Part shown: positions 37,528 to 47,729 of the stretch, in pieces
How positions within the stretch are numbered: the stretch's first letter is position 1
Layout of the letters: each line of letters opens with the position of its first letter
Notes under the pieces: model-generated
The model's input: the letters and a program-made list of their open reading frames with translations, nothing else
What the model was told of the DNA's origin: nothing
The model's database searches: none
Program-made: the position numbers and the translations under genes
Assembly (NCBI RefSeq): GCF_900249755.1
Contig: NZ_LT976853.1
Location: 1,503,253-1,567,252, forward strand
Origin: Cupriavidus taiwanensis
GTDB lineage: Bacteria; Pseudomonadota; Gammaproteobacteria; Burkholderiales; Burkholderiaceae
Direction: 5' to 3'
DNA: 64,000 nucleotides

Positions 37528-38103
37528 ATGTCAGTGAAGAAAAGCACTTTGTCAGGGGGGCTGCCGCGCGCGGCCATGGTCTCGTTTGCGGCTTGCCTGC
37601 TGGCGCTGCCGTCCGCCGCCGGCGCGGCGGCATTCTCGATGCAGGCGGGCTATGGGCGCGACAACCGGCACGGCGTAGAGAAGTACGAAGTCTCGGCGCG
37701 CTGGGACGAGATCGTGCAGTGGCAGCTGTCGGACCGGCTGGCGCTGGCGCTGGACGGCGAGGTCAATGTCGCGAACTGGCGCGCGCTGTCGTCGCGGCCG
37801 TCGAGCCAGCTGACCGAGTTCGGCGTGTCGCCGATCTTCCGGCTCAGCTATGCGGGCGAACATGTCACGCCGTTCGTCGAGGCCTCGGTGGGCCTGCGCG
37901 TGCTCAGCCACACCGAGATCGCCGGCGGCCACCGGATGGGCTCGGCGTTCCAGTTTTCGGACATGGTCGGCGTGGGCGTCGCCTTCGGCAAGGCGCAGCG
38001 GCTAACCATCGGCTACCGCTTCCAGCACCTGTCCAATGCCGGGATCCAGGACCCCAATCCCGGCACCAACTTCAGCATGGGCTACGTGCGCTACCGCTTC
38101 TGA
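37528..38103 (+). CDS. PagL-like lipid A 3-O-deacylase (acyloxyacyl hydrolase family)
   Basis: A 191-residue outer-membrane beta-barrel protein with a signal peptide (about residues 1-33, ending AGAAA). The PagL signature is present near the C-terminus as FQHLSNAGIQDPNPG, giving the catalytic His and Ser (HxS) and the following Asn. PagL removes the 3-linked acyl chain of lipid A. In Pseudomonas PagL, as I recall, the third catalytic residue is a Glu 12 positions after the Ser; here that place is Asn and no Glu follows the HLS, so activity is uncertain. The protein ends in Phe, as expected for barrel insertion. Its stop codon is part of a tandem repeat. Confidence 0.78.
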   Translation: MSVKKSTLSGGLPRAAMVSFAACLLALPSAAGAAAFSMQAGYGRDNRHGVEKYEVSARWDEIVQWQLSDRLALALDGEVNVANWRALSSRPSSQLTEFGVSPIFRLSYAGEHVTPFVEASVGLRVLSHTEIAGGHRMGSAFQFSDMVGVGVAFGKAQRLTIGYRFQHLSNAGIQDPNPGTNFSMGYVRYRF

Positions 38104-38121
38104 CGCTTCTGACGCTTCTGA
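38095..38121 (+). repeat. 9-bp tandem repeat spanning the pagL-like stop codon
   Basis: Three perfect copies of CGCTTCTGA (38095, 38104, 38113). Each encodes Arg-Phe-stop in the gene's frame, so the stop and the terminal Arg-Phe are present three times in series. Confidence 0.9.
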
Positions 38122-38259
38122 CGCGGGGGCTGGCGGCATCGTTCCAGCCGCAGGACGCTGCATCGCAATCCCGCCGCCTACCGCGCGCGGGACGCGGCAC
38201 CTATCATCGCTTTATGGATCATTGCCCGCCACGCCTGGCAGGCATTCTCGGAGATCGAC

Positions 38260-39135
38260 ATGAAGCGCATTCTGGGTGTCTACAGCGCACCGCGTCCGCA
38301 CTGGGTCGGAGATGGTTTCCCGGTGCGCTCGATGTTTTCGTACACCAGCCACGGCAAGCAGCTCAGCCCGTTTCTGCTTTTGGACTACGCCGGCCCGGCC
38401 GACTTCACGCCGACGCAGCGTCCGCGCGGGGTGGGCCAGCATCCGCACCGCGGCTTCGAGACCGTGACCATCGTCTACAAGGGCGAGGTCGCGCATCGCG
38501 ACTCGACCGGCCAGGGCGGGGTCATCGGTCCGGGCGACGTGCAATGGATGACGGCGGGCGCCGGCATCCTGCATGAAGAATTCCACTCGCCCGCGTTTTC
38601 GCAGAGCGGCGGCGCGCTGGAGATGGTGCAGCTGTGGGTCAACCTGCCGGCGCGCGACAAGATGGCCGCGCCGGGCTACCAGGCCATCGTCGACCGCGAT
38701 ATCCCGGCGGTGCCGATGCCAGGCGGCGCCGGCACGGTGCGCGTGATCGCCGGCGAATACGAAGGCAAGCGCGGCCCGGCGCGCACCTTTACGCCGATGC
38801 ACGTATGGGACATGCGCCTGAACCAGGGCGCCGCCACGCGGCTGGCGCTGCCCGAAGGCTGGCATACCGCGCTGGTGGTGCTGCGCGGCAAGGTCACGGT
38901 CAACGCCGAGGCCACCGTGCGCGATGCCGAGATGGTGGTGCTGGATGGTGCCGGCGATGCGGTCAGCATCGAGGCCGGCACCGATGCGGTGGTGCTGCTG
39001 CTCAGCGGCGAGCCGATCGACGAGCCCATCGTCGGCCATGGCCCGTTCGTGATGAACACCGAGGCGCAGATCGCCGAGGCGTTCCGCGACTTCAACAGCG
39101 GCAGGTTCGGCAGCATGGCCGCCGGCCGGCAGTAA
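38260..39135 (+). CDS. Pirin family protein
   Basis: A 291-residue two-domain cupin of the pirin family. The N-terminal metal site is seen as QHPHRGFETVT and ILHEEFHSP (His and Glu ligands), within the usual framework DYAGP...GVGQHPH. The C-terminal cupin lacks ligands, as in other pirins. Some bacterial pirins have quercetinase-like activity and others bind enzymes; which applies here is unknown. It stands alone between pagL and the convergent DUF35-thiolase pair. Confidence 0.92.
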   Translation: MKRILGVYSAPRPHWVGDGFPVRSMFSYTSHGKQLSPFLLLDYAGPADFTPTQRPRGVGQHPHRGFETVTIVYKGEVAHRDSTGQGGVIGPGDVQWMTAGAGILHEEFHSPAFSQSGGALEMVQLWVNLPARDKMAAPGYQAIVDRDIPAVPMPGGAGTVRVIAGEYEGKRGPARTFTPMHVWDMRLNQGAATRLALPEGWHTALVVLRGKVTVNAEATVRDAEMVVLDGAGDAVSIEAGTDAVVLLLSGEPIDEPIVGHGPFVMNTEAQIAEAFRDFNSGRFGSMAAGRQ

Positions 39136-39196
39136 GCAGCCGGCAGTACGTCCCAGGCAGGCAGCCGGCGCAGCGCCGGCTGCCTGCCGCGCCGCC

Positions 39197-39595
39197 TCAG
39201 GCGAGCGTGAAGGTCGGCACCGGCGCGCCGCCGTCGCTGGGCGAGAATTTGACCTGTACCTTCTGGCCGATGCGCACCGTGTCGAGATCGCAGTCGACGA
39301 TCTGGGTCATCATGGTCACGCCTTCATCCAGCTTCACGTAGGCGATGCAGAACGGGTTGGGACCCGCGCGGCGCGTCACGCTAAAGGTGTAGATGGTGCC
39401 GCGGCCGCTGGCCTGCTTCCACGAGGTGGTGCCCATGCAGAACGGGCACAGCACGCGCGGGTACCAGTGCGGCTTGCCGCAGTCGTCGCAGACCTTGACC
39501 AGCAGCTGGCCTTCGCGCGCGGCCTGCCAGAACGGCAGGTTGTCAGGCTGTTCGTCGGGTGCCTTGTAGACGGCGGGGATGTGTGGGGTCGTCAT
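39197..39595 (-). CDS. Zn-ribbon/OB-fold acyl-CoA-binding protein (DUF35)
   Basis: A 132-residue DUF35 protein. The N-terminal rubredoxin-like zinc ribbon is CDDCGKPHWYPRVLCPFC, and the C-terminal half is an OB-fold (TIYTFSVT, CIAYVKLDEGVTMMTQIVD). Proteins of this type partner with thiolase-like enzymes in CoA-dependent lyase or thiolysis steps, for instance in sterol side-chain degradation. Its neighbour upstream (17 bp) is exactly such a thiolase-like protein, so the two probably form one complex. Confidence 0.88.
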   Translation of the reverse strand: MTTPHIPAVYKAPDEQPDNLPFWQAAREGQLLVKVCDDCGKPHWYPRVLCPFCMGTTSWKQASGRGTIYTFSVTRRAGPNPFCIAYVKLDEGVTMMTQIVDCDLDTVRIGQKVQVKFSPSDGGAPVPTFTLA

Positions 39596-39612
39596 GTCAG
39601 TGCTCCCGCGCT

Positions 39613-40779
39613 TTATTCACGTTCCAGGATCAGGGTGGCGCTGCCGTGGCGCGAGCCCAGGTAGCCGCCGGTGCCTTGCGCCAGCGCGAGGTCGCAGTTG
39701 GCGGCCTGCACCGCGGGGTGGGCCTCGCCGCGCAGCTGGCGCACCGCTTCGATGACCTTGGTGATGCCGCCGCGGTTGGCCGGGTGGTTGTTGCACAGGC
39801 CGCCGCCATCGGTATTGAACGGCAGCTTGCCGACGCCGGCGATCAGGTTGCCGTCGGCGACGAACTTGCCGCCTTCGCCCTTCTTGCAGAAGCCCAGGTC
39901 TTCCAGCTGCATCAGCACGGTGATGGTGAAGCTGTCGTAGATCGACGCGTACTTGATATCGGCCGGGGTCACGCCCGCTTCGGCAAATGCCGTCGCGCCC
40001 GAGAAGCGCGCGCCGGACCAGCTCAGGTCGACTTCGCCGCCGAGCTGGCCCTTGATGTATTCGCCGGCGCCGCGGATCTTGACCTTGGGCCGCTTCAGCG
40101 TCGCGGCGATTTCCGGGCGCGCCACGATCAGCGCGCCGCCGCCGTCCGAGACCACGCAGCAATCCAGCTTGTGCAGCGGGTCCGAGATCATCGGCGAGTT
40201 CAGCACGTCTTCCACGGTGACCACGTCGCGCAGCATGGCGTGGGGGTTGTGCTGCGCGTGGTGCGACGCCGCCACCTTGACCCAGGCCAGCTGTTCGGCG
40301 GTGGTGCCGTACTCGTGCATATGGCGCATCGCCACCATCGCGTACAGGTTGACCGTGACCGGGCTGAACGGGCTTTCGAACGGCATGTCGGGCAGGTTGG
40401 CGCCCCAGTTGCGCGCCTGCGTGCCGGTCGAGCCTTCCGAACGCGGCCGGCCCGCCAGCGTGATCAGCGCGACATTGCACTTGCCGGCGGCGATCGCCTG
40501 CGCGGCGTGCGACACATGGACCAGGTAGGCCGAACCGCCGGTGTCGGTGGAATCGACATGGCGCACCTTCAGGCCGAGGTAGTCGACCATGTTGGTCGCG
40601 CCCAGCCCGGGCGCGTCGCCGGCGCAGAAGTAGCCGTCGACGTCGGCCAGCGTCAGGCCGGCGTCCTGCAGCGCGCCCTTGGCGCTCTCGGCGTGCAGCT
40701 GCGCCACGGTCTTGTCGGGTGCCTTGCGGGTCGGGTGCTCGTAGGCCCCGACGATATAGGCCTTGCCGTTGATGCTCAT
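39613..40779 (-). CDS. Thiolase-like (SCP2-type lipid-transfer) protein
   Basis: A 388-residue thiolase-fold protein. The thiolase core is recognisable (YIVGAYEHPTRKAP, DVDGYFCAGDAPG, and a C-terminal GGLCNNHPANRGG in place of GHPxGxSG). The nucleophilic cysteine region reads DSTDTGGSA at about 76-84, so the usual active-site Cys is absent. This is typical of SCP2-like lipid-transfer and aldolase-type partners of DUF35 proteins. It probably acts with the downstream DUF35 protein on an acyl-CoA substrate that I cannot name. An IclR-type gene is divergent and may control it. Confidence 0.82.
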   Translation of the reverse strand: MSINGKAYIVGAYEHPTRKAPDKTVAQLHAESAKGALQDAGLTLADVDGYFCAGDAPGLGATNMVDYLGLKVRHVDSTDTGGSAYLVHVSHAAQAIAAGKCNVALITLAGRPRSEGSTGTQARNWGANLPDMPFESPFSPVTVNLYAMVAMRHMHEYGTTAEQLAWVKVAASHHAQHNPHAMLRDVVTVEDVLNSPMISDPLHKLDCCVVSDGGGALIVARPEIAATLKRPKVKIRGAGEYIKGQLGGEVDLSWSGARFSGATAFAEAGVTPADIKYASIYDSFTITVLMQLEDLGFCKKGEGGKFVADGNLIAGVGKLPFNTDGGGLCNNHPANRGGITKVIEAVRQLRGEAHPAVQAANCDLALAQGTGGYLGSRHGSATLILERE

Positions 40780-41022
40780 CTGTTCTCCTTCGGTGCGTCA
40801 GGTGGTGCCAGCGCGGAGGCGGGGAGGGCGCGATGCTGGCACGGCGATCCCCAGAGTATTGCGTAGCTTGCCCGCTGCGTTGAATTCGGAAGTGCCGAAG
40901 GCTGTATTCGGTGAAGGCGGGGGCTGCCGTCGAAGCCGGGCGCGCGGCACTTGCGGCGCGAACGATTGCGGCGACCGCTACAATCTGCGCTGGACATTTC
41001 TGAATCTAGACGAAAAGGATCG

Positions 41023-41781
41023 ATGACCTACATCGTTGAAGCGGTGGATGAGGCCCTGGGCCTGCTGATGCTGGTGGCCGAGCACCCATCGCTGGGCGTG
41101 ACCGAACTGGCACGGCGCGCCGGACTGACCAAGGCGCGCGCGTTCCGCCTGCTGGCCACGCTGGAGCACCGCGGGCTGATCGCGCGCGAGTCGCCGGCGG
41201 CGGTCTACAAGCTCAGCTACAACGCGCTGCTGGTGGGCAATGCCGCGCGCGAACAGTTCGACCTGGTCAAGCTGGTGGGGCCGCGGCTGGCGGCGATCGG
41301 CGCGGCCTGCGGCGAGAACGTGATCGTGCGCGTGCGCGACGGGCTCGAGTCGGTCTGCGTGGCGCGGCACGAGTCTACGCAATCGGTGCGGGTGCATACC
41401 GAGATCGGCAACCGCCGGCCGCTGCATGTCGGGGCCTCCGGCAAGCTGCTGCTGGCCTACGCCGCACCGGAGGTGGTGGAGGCGGTGCTGGCGCAACAGC
41501 TGGAACGCTTCACCGGCCGCACCATCGTCGAGCCGCAGGCGCTGCGCGAGGAACTGGCGGCAATCCGTGCCGCCGGCTATGCGGTGTCGGTGGGCGAGCG
41601 CGATGCCGACGCCGTCTCCGCCGCGGCACCGCTGCGCGACCACAGCGGCGCGGCGGTGGCGTCGCTGAGCATCGCCAGCCCGGCCAGCCGCACCACGCAG
41701 CAGGCGCTGGACCAGCATGTGGCGATGGTGGTGGCGGAGGCCGCCAACCTGTCCCGGGCGCTCGGCTTTACGGGCGGCTGA
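41023..41781 (+). CDS. IclR-family transcriptional regulator
   Basis: A 252-residue IclR-type regulator: an N-terminal winged helix (ALGLLMLVAEHPSLGVTELARRAGLTKARAFRLLATL, HTH about residues 20-60) and a C-terminal effector domain with GENVIVRVRDG, LHVGASGKLLLAY and SVGERDADAVSAAAP. AAGGA upstream supports the start at 41023. It is divergent from the thiolase-like gene across 243 bp, the usual position for a local regulator of a catabolic operon. Confidence 0.9.
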   Translation: MTYIVEAVDEALGLLMLVAEHPSLGVTELARRAGLTKARAFRLLATLEHRGLIARESPAAVYKLSYNALLVGNAAREQFDLVKLVGPRLAAIGAACGENVIVRVRDGLESVCVARHESTQSVRVHTEIGNRRPLHVGASGKLLLAYAAPEVVEAVLAQQLERFTGRTIVEPQALREELAAIRAAGYAVSVGERDADAVSAAAPLRDHSGAAVASLSIASPASRTTQQALDQHVAMVVAEAANLSRALGFTGG

Positions 41782-41821
41782 GCCCTTACCCGCGCGGCAC
41801 GTCCCGCACTTTCCGTCCCAG

Positions 41822-41847
41822 ACGGCGCTTCGGCGCCGTTTTTTTTT
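41822..41847 (+). terminator. Intrinsic terminator after the iclR-type gene
   Basis: A 7-bp stem ACGGCGC / GCGCCGT (41822-41828, 41833-41839) with a TTCG loop, followed by nine T. A strong rho-independent terminator 40 bp past the stop. Confidence 0.9.
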
Positions 41848-41938
41848 CGCCCGGATATACGCCTCAGGGGTAAACCCGGCTTAACGGAAGGGGTCTCAAT
41901 GTCTTATTCTTCGATACACGGTATCACTGAGTAAAACA

Positions 41939-43593
41939 ATGTTTCGGGAAACGAACCACCCCACCATGCCCGGCACGACCAACCATCTGGCGTCGCGCGT
42001 TGTCGCCGCCTTGCTCGCCGCCGCGGCGCTGTGCGTGGGCGGAAACGCCGCGCGCGCCGCCGACCTGCGCATCGGCTACAAGGCCGAGATCAGCGCCGCC
42101 GATCCCCACGTGCTGGACGCCGCCGGACGCAACCTGTGGGGCCATGTGTACGAGACCCTGGTCGGCCTGGACAACGCGCTGCGCCCGGTGCCGCAGCTGG
42201 CCACCGCTGGCGCCAGCTGGACGACCGCACCTGGGAATTCCAGCTGCGTCCCGGCGTGCGCTTCAGCAATGGCGAGCCGTTTACCGCCGAGGACGCGCGC
42301 TACTCGATCGAGCGCGCCATGACGCTGCCCGGCGCGCGCACCTTCCGCACCTACCTGAAGTCGGTCAAGGCGGTAGAGGTCACCGGCCCGCTGGCCTTGC
42401 GGGTGCGCACCCGCTCGCCCAACCCGGTGCTGCCGCAGAACCTGGGCATGGTGGCGATGCTGCCGCGCTCGCTCGGCGCGGGTGTGCGCGAGGCCGATTT
42501 CGCCCATGGCAGCGCCGCCATCGGCACCGGCCCGTACCGGCTGGTGGCGTGGGAGCATGGCCAGCAGCTCACGCTGGCGCGCAATCCGGACTACTGGGGC
42601 GGGCCGCAGCCGTGGCAGCGGGTGGTGTTCCAGTTCATCCCGAAGGAGCCGGCGCGGGCCTCGGCGCTGTTGTCCGGGCTGGTCGACGTGATCGACGCCT
42701 CGTCGGCCAGCATTGCCGAAGCCTTTGCGCGCACCAACGGCCGCATCCGCACCGTCTCCGCCACCTCATACATGCTGAATTACCTGCAGCTGGACCAGGC
42801 CCGCGCAGTGTCGCCCTATGTGCAGGACCACGCGGGCCAGCCGCTGGCGGCCAACCCGTTGCGCGACGTGCGCGTGCGGCAGGCGATCAGCCTGGCGATC
42901 GACCGCGACCTGATCGCGGCGCGCGTGACCAAGGGCGATTCCGTGCCGGCCGGGCAGATGGTGCCGCAGGGCTTCTTCGGCTTCGCCCCGGCGGTGCCGG
43001 CGCCGCGCGCCGATGTTGAGCGGGCGCGCTGGCTGCTGGCGCAGGCCGGCTATCCGCAGGGCTTCCGCCTGACGCTGCATTGCCCCAACGACCGCTACCT
43101 GAACGACGCCAAGACCTGCGAGGCGGTCGGCCAGATGCTGACCCGCGCCGGCATCCGCACGGAAGTGCGCACGCTGCCGTACTCGGTCTATATCACCCGC
43201 GCCACCTCGGGCGGCGCCGGCGGCAAGCCGGAGTTCAGCGCCTTCATGCTCGGCATCGGCGCGGTCAGCGGCGATTCGCTCGAGCCGCTGGTGGCGGTGG
43301 CGCATGCGCAGGACAAGGCCGCCGGCCTCGGCGCCAACAACCGCAGCGGCTATGCCAACGCCGCCGTCGATGCGCTGATCGAGCAGGCCATGCACACCAT
43401 GGCGCCGGCACCGCGCGAGCTGGCGCAGCAGGACGCGGCGCAGCGGCTGGCGGCCGACGCCGGCATCGTGCCGCTGCATCACCTGCGCGCCGCCTGGGCC
43501 TATCGCGACGGGCTCGCGGTGCAGCCGCGCAGCGACGGCTTCACCTATGCCGGCAACATCCGCCCGGCACCGCCTGCGGTGCCGCAACGCTGA
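41939..43593 (+). pseudogene. Peptide ABC transporter substrate-binding protein, frameshifted
   Basis: A family 5 solute-binding protein (DppA/OppA type) in two frames. The first frame (from 41939) holds a signal peptide and the opening LRIGYKAEISAADPH...YETLVGLD as far as PQLAT. The conserved continuation WRQLDDRTWEFQLRPGVRF and all the rest to 43593 lie in the -1 frame. One missing C in the run ACCGC near 42204-42206 (expected ACCCGC) explains it and restores a normal-length protein. After the shift the first frame runs to a stop at 42322. It heads an ABC operon with intact permeases and ATPases, so the loss is recent or a sequencing error. Confidence 0.85.
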
Positions 43594-43638
43594 TCTCCAC
43601 CACGCTGACCATGCCATCCCATTCCGGGCCTACCTCTT

Positions 43639-44610
43639 ATGCTTGAAACCCTACTCAAACGGCTGCTGCAGAGCATTGCGGTCCTGTGGATCATGTCGGT
43701 GCTGACGTTCTGCGCGGTCAACCTGATCGGCGACCCGGTGCACCTGCTGGTCAGTCCCACCGCCACCGAGCAGGAGATCACCGAGGCGCGCCACGCGCTC
43801 GGGCTGGACCTGCCGGTGCCGCAGCAGTACCTGCGCTTTCTCGCGGGCGCGCTGCACGGCGACCTTGGCGAATCCTTCGTCTACAACCGGCCCGCGATCG
43901 AGCTGATCGTCAGCCGCGTGCCGGCCACGCTGGAGCTGGCGGTGACGGCGCTGCTGCTGTCGCTGGGCATCGGCATCCCGATGGGCGTCTACGCCGGCCT
44001 GAAGCCGCACAGCCGGCTGGCGCGGATGCTGATGGCGGCTTCGCTGGGCGGCGTGATCATGCCGACCTTCTGGATCGGCATGATCGGCATCCTGGTGTTC
44101 TCGGTGAACCTGGGCTGGCTGCCGTCGGGCGGGCGCGGGCCGGTCAGCACGGTGCTGGGCGTGCCGCTGTCGGTGACCAGCTGGGAGGGCATCCGCTTCC
44201 TGCTGCTGCCGGCGCTGACGCTGTCGCTGTTCAAGATCTCGCTGGTGGCGCGGCTGACCGAGGCCGGCACGCGCGAGGTGGCGGGGCAGGAGTACATCAA
44301 GTTTGCCCGCGCCAAGGGCGTGGGCGGCGCGCGGCTGGTGCTGCGCCACGTGGTGCCCAATGTGCTGATCCCGATCGTGACCGTGGTCGGGCTGGAGTTC
44401 GGCCACCTGATCGCGTTCTCGGTGGTGACCGAGTCGGTGTTCTCGTGGCCCGGCATGGGCAAGCTGATCATCGATTCCGTGCTGGCGCTGGACCGCCCGG
44501 TGGTGGTGGCGTACCTGCTGGTCACGCTGCTGCTGTTCGTGGTGCTGAACCTGGTGGTCGACCTGCTGTACGTGGTGCTCGACCCGCGCCTGCGGCACAA
44601 GGCGGCCTAG
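43639..44610 (+). CDS. ABC transporter permease, DppB-type
   Basis: A 323-residue inner-membrane permease with about six transmembrane helices. It starts MLETLLKRLLQSIAVLWIMS and carries the EAA loop EAGTREVAGQEYIKFARAKG. It forms the membrane channel with the DppC-type partner, which follows after 78 bp. Peptide, nickel or other oligomeric substrates are typical of this family; the substrate here is not evident. Confidence 0.92.
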   Translation: MLETLLKRLLQSIAVLWIMSVLTFCAVNLIGDPVHLLVSPTATEQEITEARHALGLDLPVPQQYLRFLAGALHGDLGESFVYNRPAIELIVSRVPATLELAVTALLLSLGIGIPMGVYAGLKPHSRLARMLMAASLGGVIMPTFWIGMIGILVFSVNLGWLPSGGRGPVSTVLGVPLSVTSWEGIRFLLLPALTLSLFKISLVARLTEAGTREVAGQEYIKFARAKGVGGARLVLRHVVPNVLIPIVTVVGLEFGHLIAFSVVTESVFSWPGMGKLIIDSVLALDRPVVVAYLLVTLLLFVVLNLVVDLLYVVLDPRLRHKAA

Positions 44611-44688
44611 CCGCGCCGACGCACCCCTTGCCCGCAAGCGAAGACAGAAATCCGAAAACCGAAAGAACCGAACAACGAGACCGAACCG

Positions 44689-45636
44689 ATGTCCCTGCCA
44701 CTATCCGAAACCGATGATGCCGCTCCCGCGCTGTCCGCGGTCCCGCCGGCGCCGGCCGCCGCGCCGCCGGCGCGGCCTTCGCTGCTGCGGCGCTTCTGCG
44801 CCAATCGCGTGTCCGCCGCCGCGCTGGCCCTGCTGCTGGCGCTGCTGCTGGTGGCCGTGCTGGCCCATGCGATCAGCCCGCAGAACCCCTATGACCTCGC
44901 CACGGTGTCGGTGATCGACTCCGAGTTGCCGCCGGGCAGCACGGGCTATGAAGGCCAGGCGCGCTACTGGCTCGGCACCGACGGCGCCGGGCGCGATTTG
45001 CTCAGCGCCATCTTCTACGGCATCCGCATCAGCGTGGGCGTGGGCGTGATCAGCGCGGTGGTCGCGCTGATGGTGGGCAGCGCGGTGGGGCTGGCCGCGG
45101 CCTATTTCGGCGGCGTGGTCGATGCCGCCATCATGCGCGTGGTCGACCTGCAGCTGAGCCTGCCGGCGGTGCTGGTGGCGCTGATCCTGCTGGCGGTGCT
45201 GGGGCAGGGCGTCGACAAGACGCTGCTGGCGCTGGTGATCGTGCAGTGGGCCTACTTTGCCCGCACCGTGCGCGGCGCGGCGCAGGTGGAGCGGCGCAAG
45301 GAGTATGTCGAGGCCGCGCTCGGCCAGGGGCTGCCGGCGCTGCGCGTGATGTTCCGCCATATCCTGCCCAACTGCATGGCGCCGCTGGTGGTGACCGGCA
45401 CGCTGCAGATCGCGCATGCGATCACGCTGGAGGCCACCATGAGCTTCCTCGGCATCGGCCTGCCGCGCACGCAGCCGTCGCTGGGCATGCTGATCGCCAA
45501 TGGCTTCGAGTACATGCTGTCGAACAAGTACTGGATCAGCGTGTTCCCGGGCGTGGCGCTGGTGCTGCTGATCGGCTCGATCAACCTGGTGGGCGACCGC
45601 CTGCGCCGCGTGCTCAACCCGCGGCTGGAAGCGTAA
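44689..45636 (+). CDS. ABC transporter permease, DppC-type
   Basis: A 315-residue permease with an Ala/Pro-rich cytoplasmic N-terminus (about 40 residues), then an N-terminal helix (LALLLALLLVAVLAHA) and the core with WLGTDGAGRDLLSAIFYG and the EAA loop RRKEYVEAALGQGLPALRVM. It pairs with the DppB-type permease upstream and is 10 bp from the ATPase gene downstream. Confidence 0.92.
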   Translation: MSLPLSETDDAAPALSAVPPAPAAAPPARPSLLRRFCANRVSAAALALLLALLLVAVLAHAISPQNPYDLATVSVIDSELPPGSTGYEGQARYWLGTDGAGRDLLSAIFYGIRISVGVGVISAVVALMVGSAVGLAAAYFGGVVDAAIMRVVDLQLSLPAVLVALILLAVLGQGVDKTLLALVIVQWAYFARTVRGAAQVERRKEYVEAALGQGLPALRVMFRHILPNCMAPLVVTGTLQIAHAITLEATMSFLGIGLPRTQPSLGMLIANGFEYMLSNKYWISVFPGVALVLLIGSINLVGDRLRRVLNPRLEA

Positions 45637-45646
45637 GGAGCCCGCC

Positions 45647-46605
<959 letters not shown>

Positions 46606-46609
<4 letters not shown>

Positions 46610-47565
46610 CGGTCATGCTCGAAGCGCACAACCTGCAGAAACGCTTTCTGCTCAAGCCCGGGCTGCTCGCGCGCATGGCCGGCAAGACCGCGCAGGCGGT
46701 GCATGCCGTCAACGATGTCTCGCTGCAGGTGCGCCAGGGCGAGGTGCTGGGGGTGGTTGGCGAGTCCGGCTGCGGCAAGTCCACGCTGGGGCGCATGCTG
46801 GCAGGGCTGCTGCCGCAGAGCGGCGGCGATATCGCCTGGCAGGGCCAGCGCGCGGACATTGCCTCGGCCGCCTATCACCGCGCGGTGCAGATGGTGTTCC
46901 AGAACCCCTATGCGTCGCTGAACCCGCGCCTGCGCATCGGCCAGGCCATCACCGAAGGCGCGGTCTACCACGGCCTGGTCAAGCGCTCGCGCGCGGCTTC
47001 GGCCGCGGCCGAACTGCTGCAGCAGGTGGGGCTCGACCCGGGCTACGCCGAGCGCTTTCCGCACGAGTTCTCGGGCGGGCAGCGCCAGCGCGTGGCGATC
47101 GCGCGCGCGCTGGCGCTGCGCCCGCGGCTGCTGATCTGCGACGAGGCGGTGTCCGCGCTCGACGTCTCGGTGCAGGCGCAGATCATCAACCTGTTCATGC
47201 AGCTGCGGCGCGAGCATCAGCTGACCTATGTCTTCATCAGCCACAACCTGGCGGTGGTCGAGCATATGTCGGACCGCGTGGTGATCATGTACCTGGGCCG
47301 CATCGTCGAGAGCGGCCCGGCGCGCGAGGTGTTCGCCGCGCCCAATCATCCCTATACGCGCGCGCTGCTGGCCGACGCGCCGCGCCTGGGCGCGAGCCCG
47401 CCCGCGCACCAGCCGATCCGCGGCGAACTGCCCAGCCCGCTGGCGCCGCCGAGCGGCTGCGCCTTCCATCCGCGCTGCCCGCACGCGAGCGCGCGCTGCA
47501 CGACGCAGGTGCCGCTGCTGCGCGATATCGGCGGGCGCCTGTCCGCCTGCCACCTGAATGACTAG
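46606..47565 (+). CDS. ABC transporter ATPase, DppF-type
   Basis: A 319-residue nucleotide-binding protein, partner of the DppD-type ATPase: Walker [24 protein letters not shown], signature [12 protein letters not shown], Walker [13 protein letters not shown], and a C-terminal Cys cluster [14 protein letters not shown]. The ATG at 46606 overlaps the previous stop and has GGAGG upstream. It ends the ABC operon; a porin gene follows after 164 bp. Confidence 0.94.
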
Positions 47566-47612
47566 ATAGCCGCGGCCCCGCGCGGCCCGCTCACGCTCCC
47601 GGTCCAACCATG

Positions 47613-47634
47613 CCATCCCGCCCGCGCGGGATGG
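47613..47634. other. GC-rich hairpin between dppF-type and porin genes
   Basis: A perfect 9-bp stem CCATCCCGC / GCGGGATGG with a 4-nt loop, without a T-run. It may attenuate or stabilise transcript ends, but it is not a standard terminator. Confidence 0.5.
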
Positions 47635-47729
47635 GCGGGAGCGTGCGCGCTGCGCGGGCAGGCCACGCGGCAGTTGCACCACAGAGGGGGGATTTTTTGC
47701 ATGACAAACCACGCAGAGGGAGCAGCAGC

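Noticed and set aside
42198..42215. Programmed frameshifting in the peptide-binding protein gene
   Set aside because: No slippery heptamer, and no pseudoknot was recognised; a single missing C in a short C run is simpler.
47613..47634. Intrinsic terminator after the ABC operon
   Set aside because: The hairpin is good but is followed by GC-rich sequence rather than a T-run.
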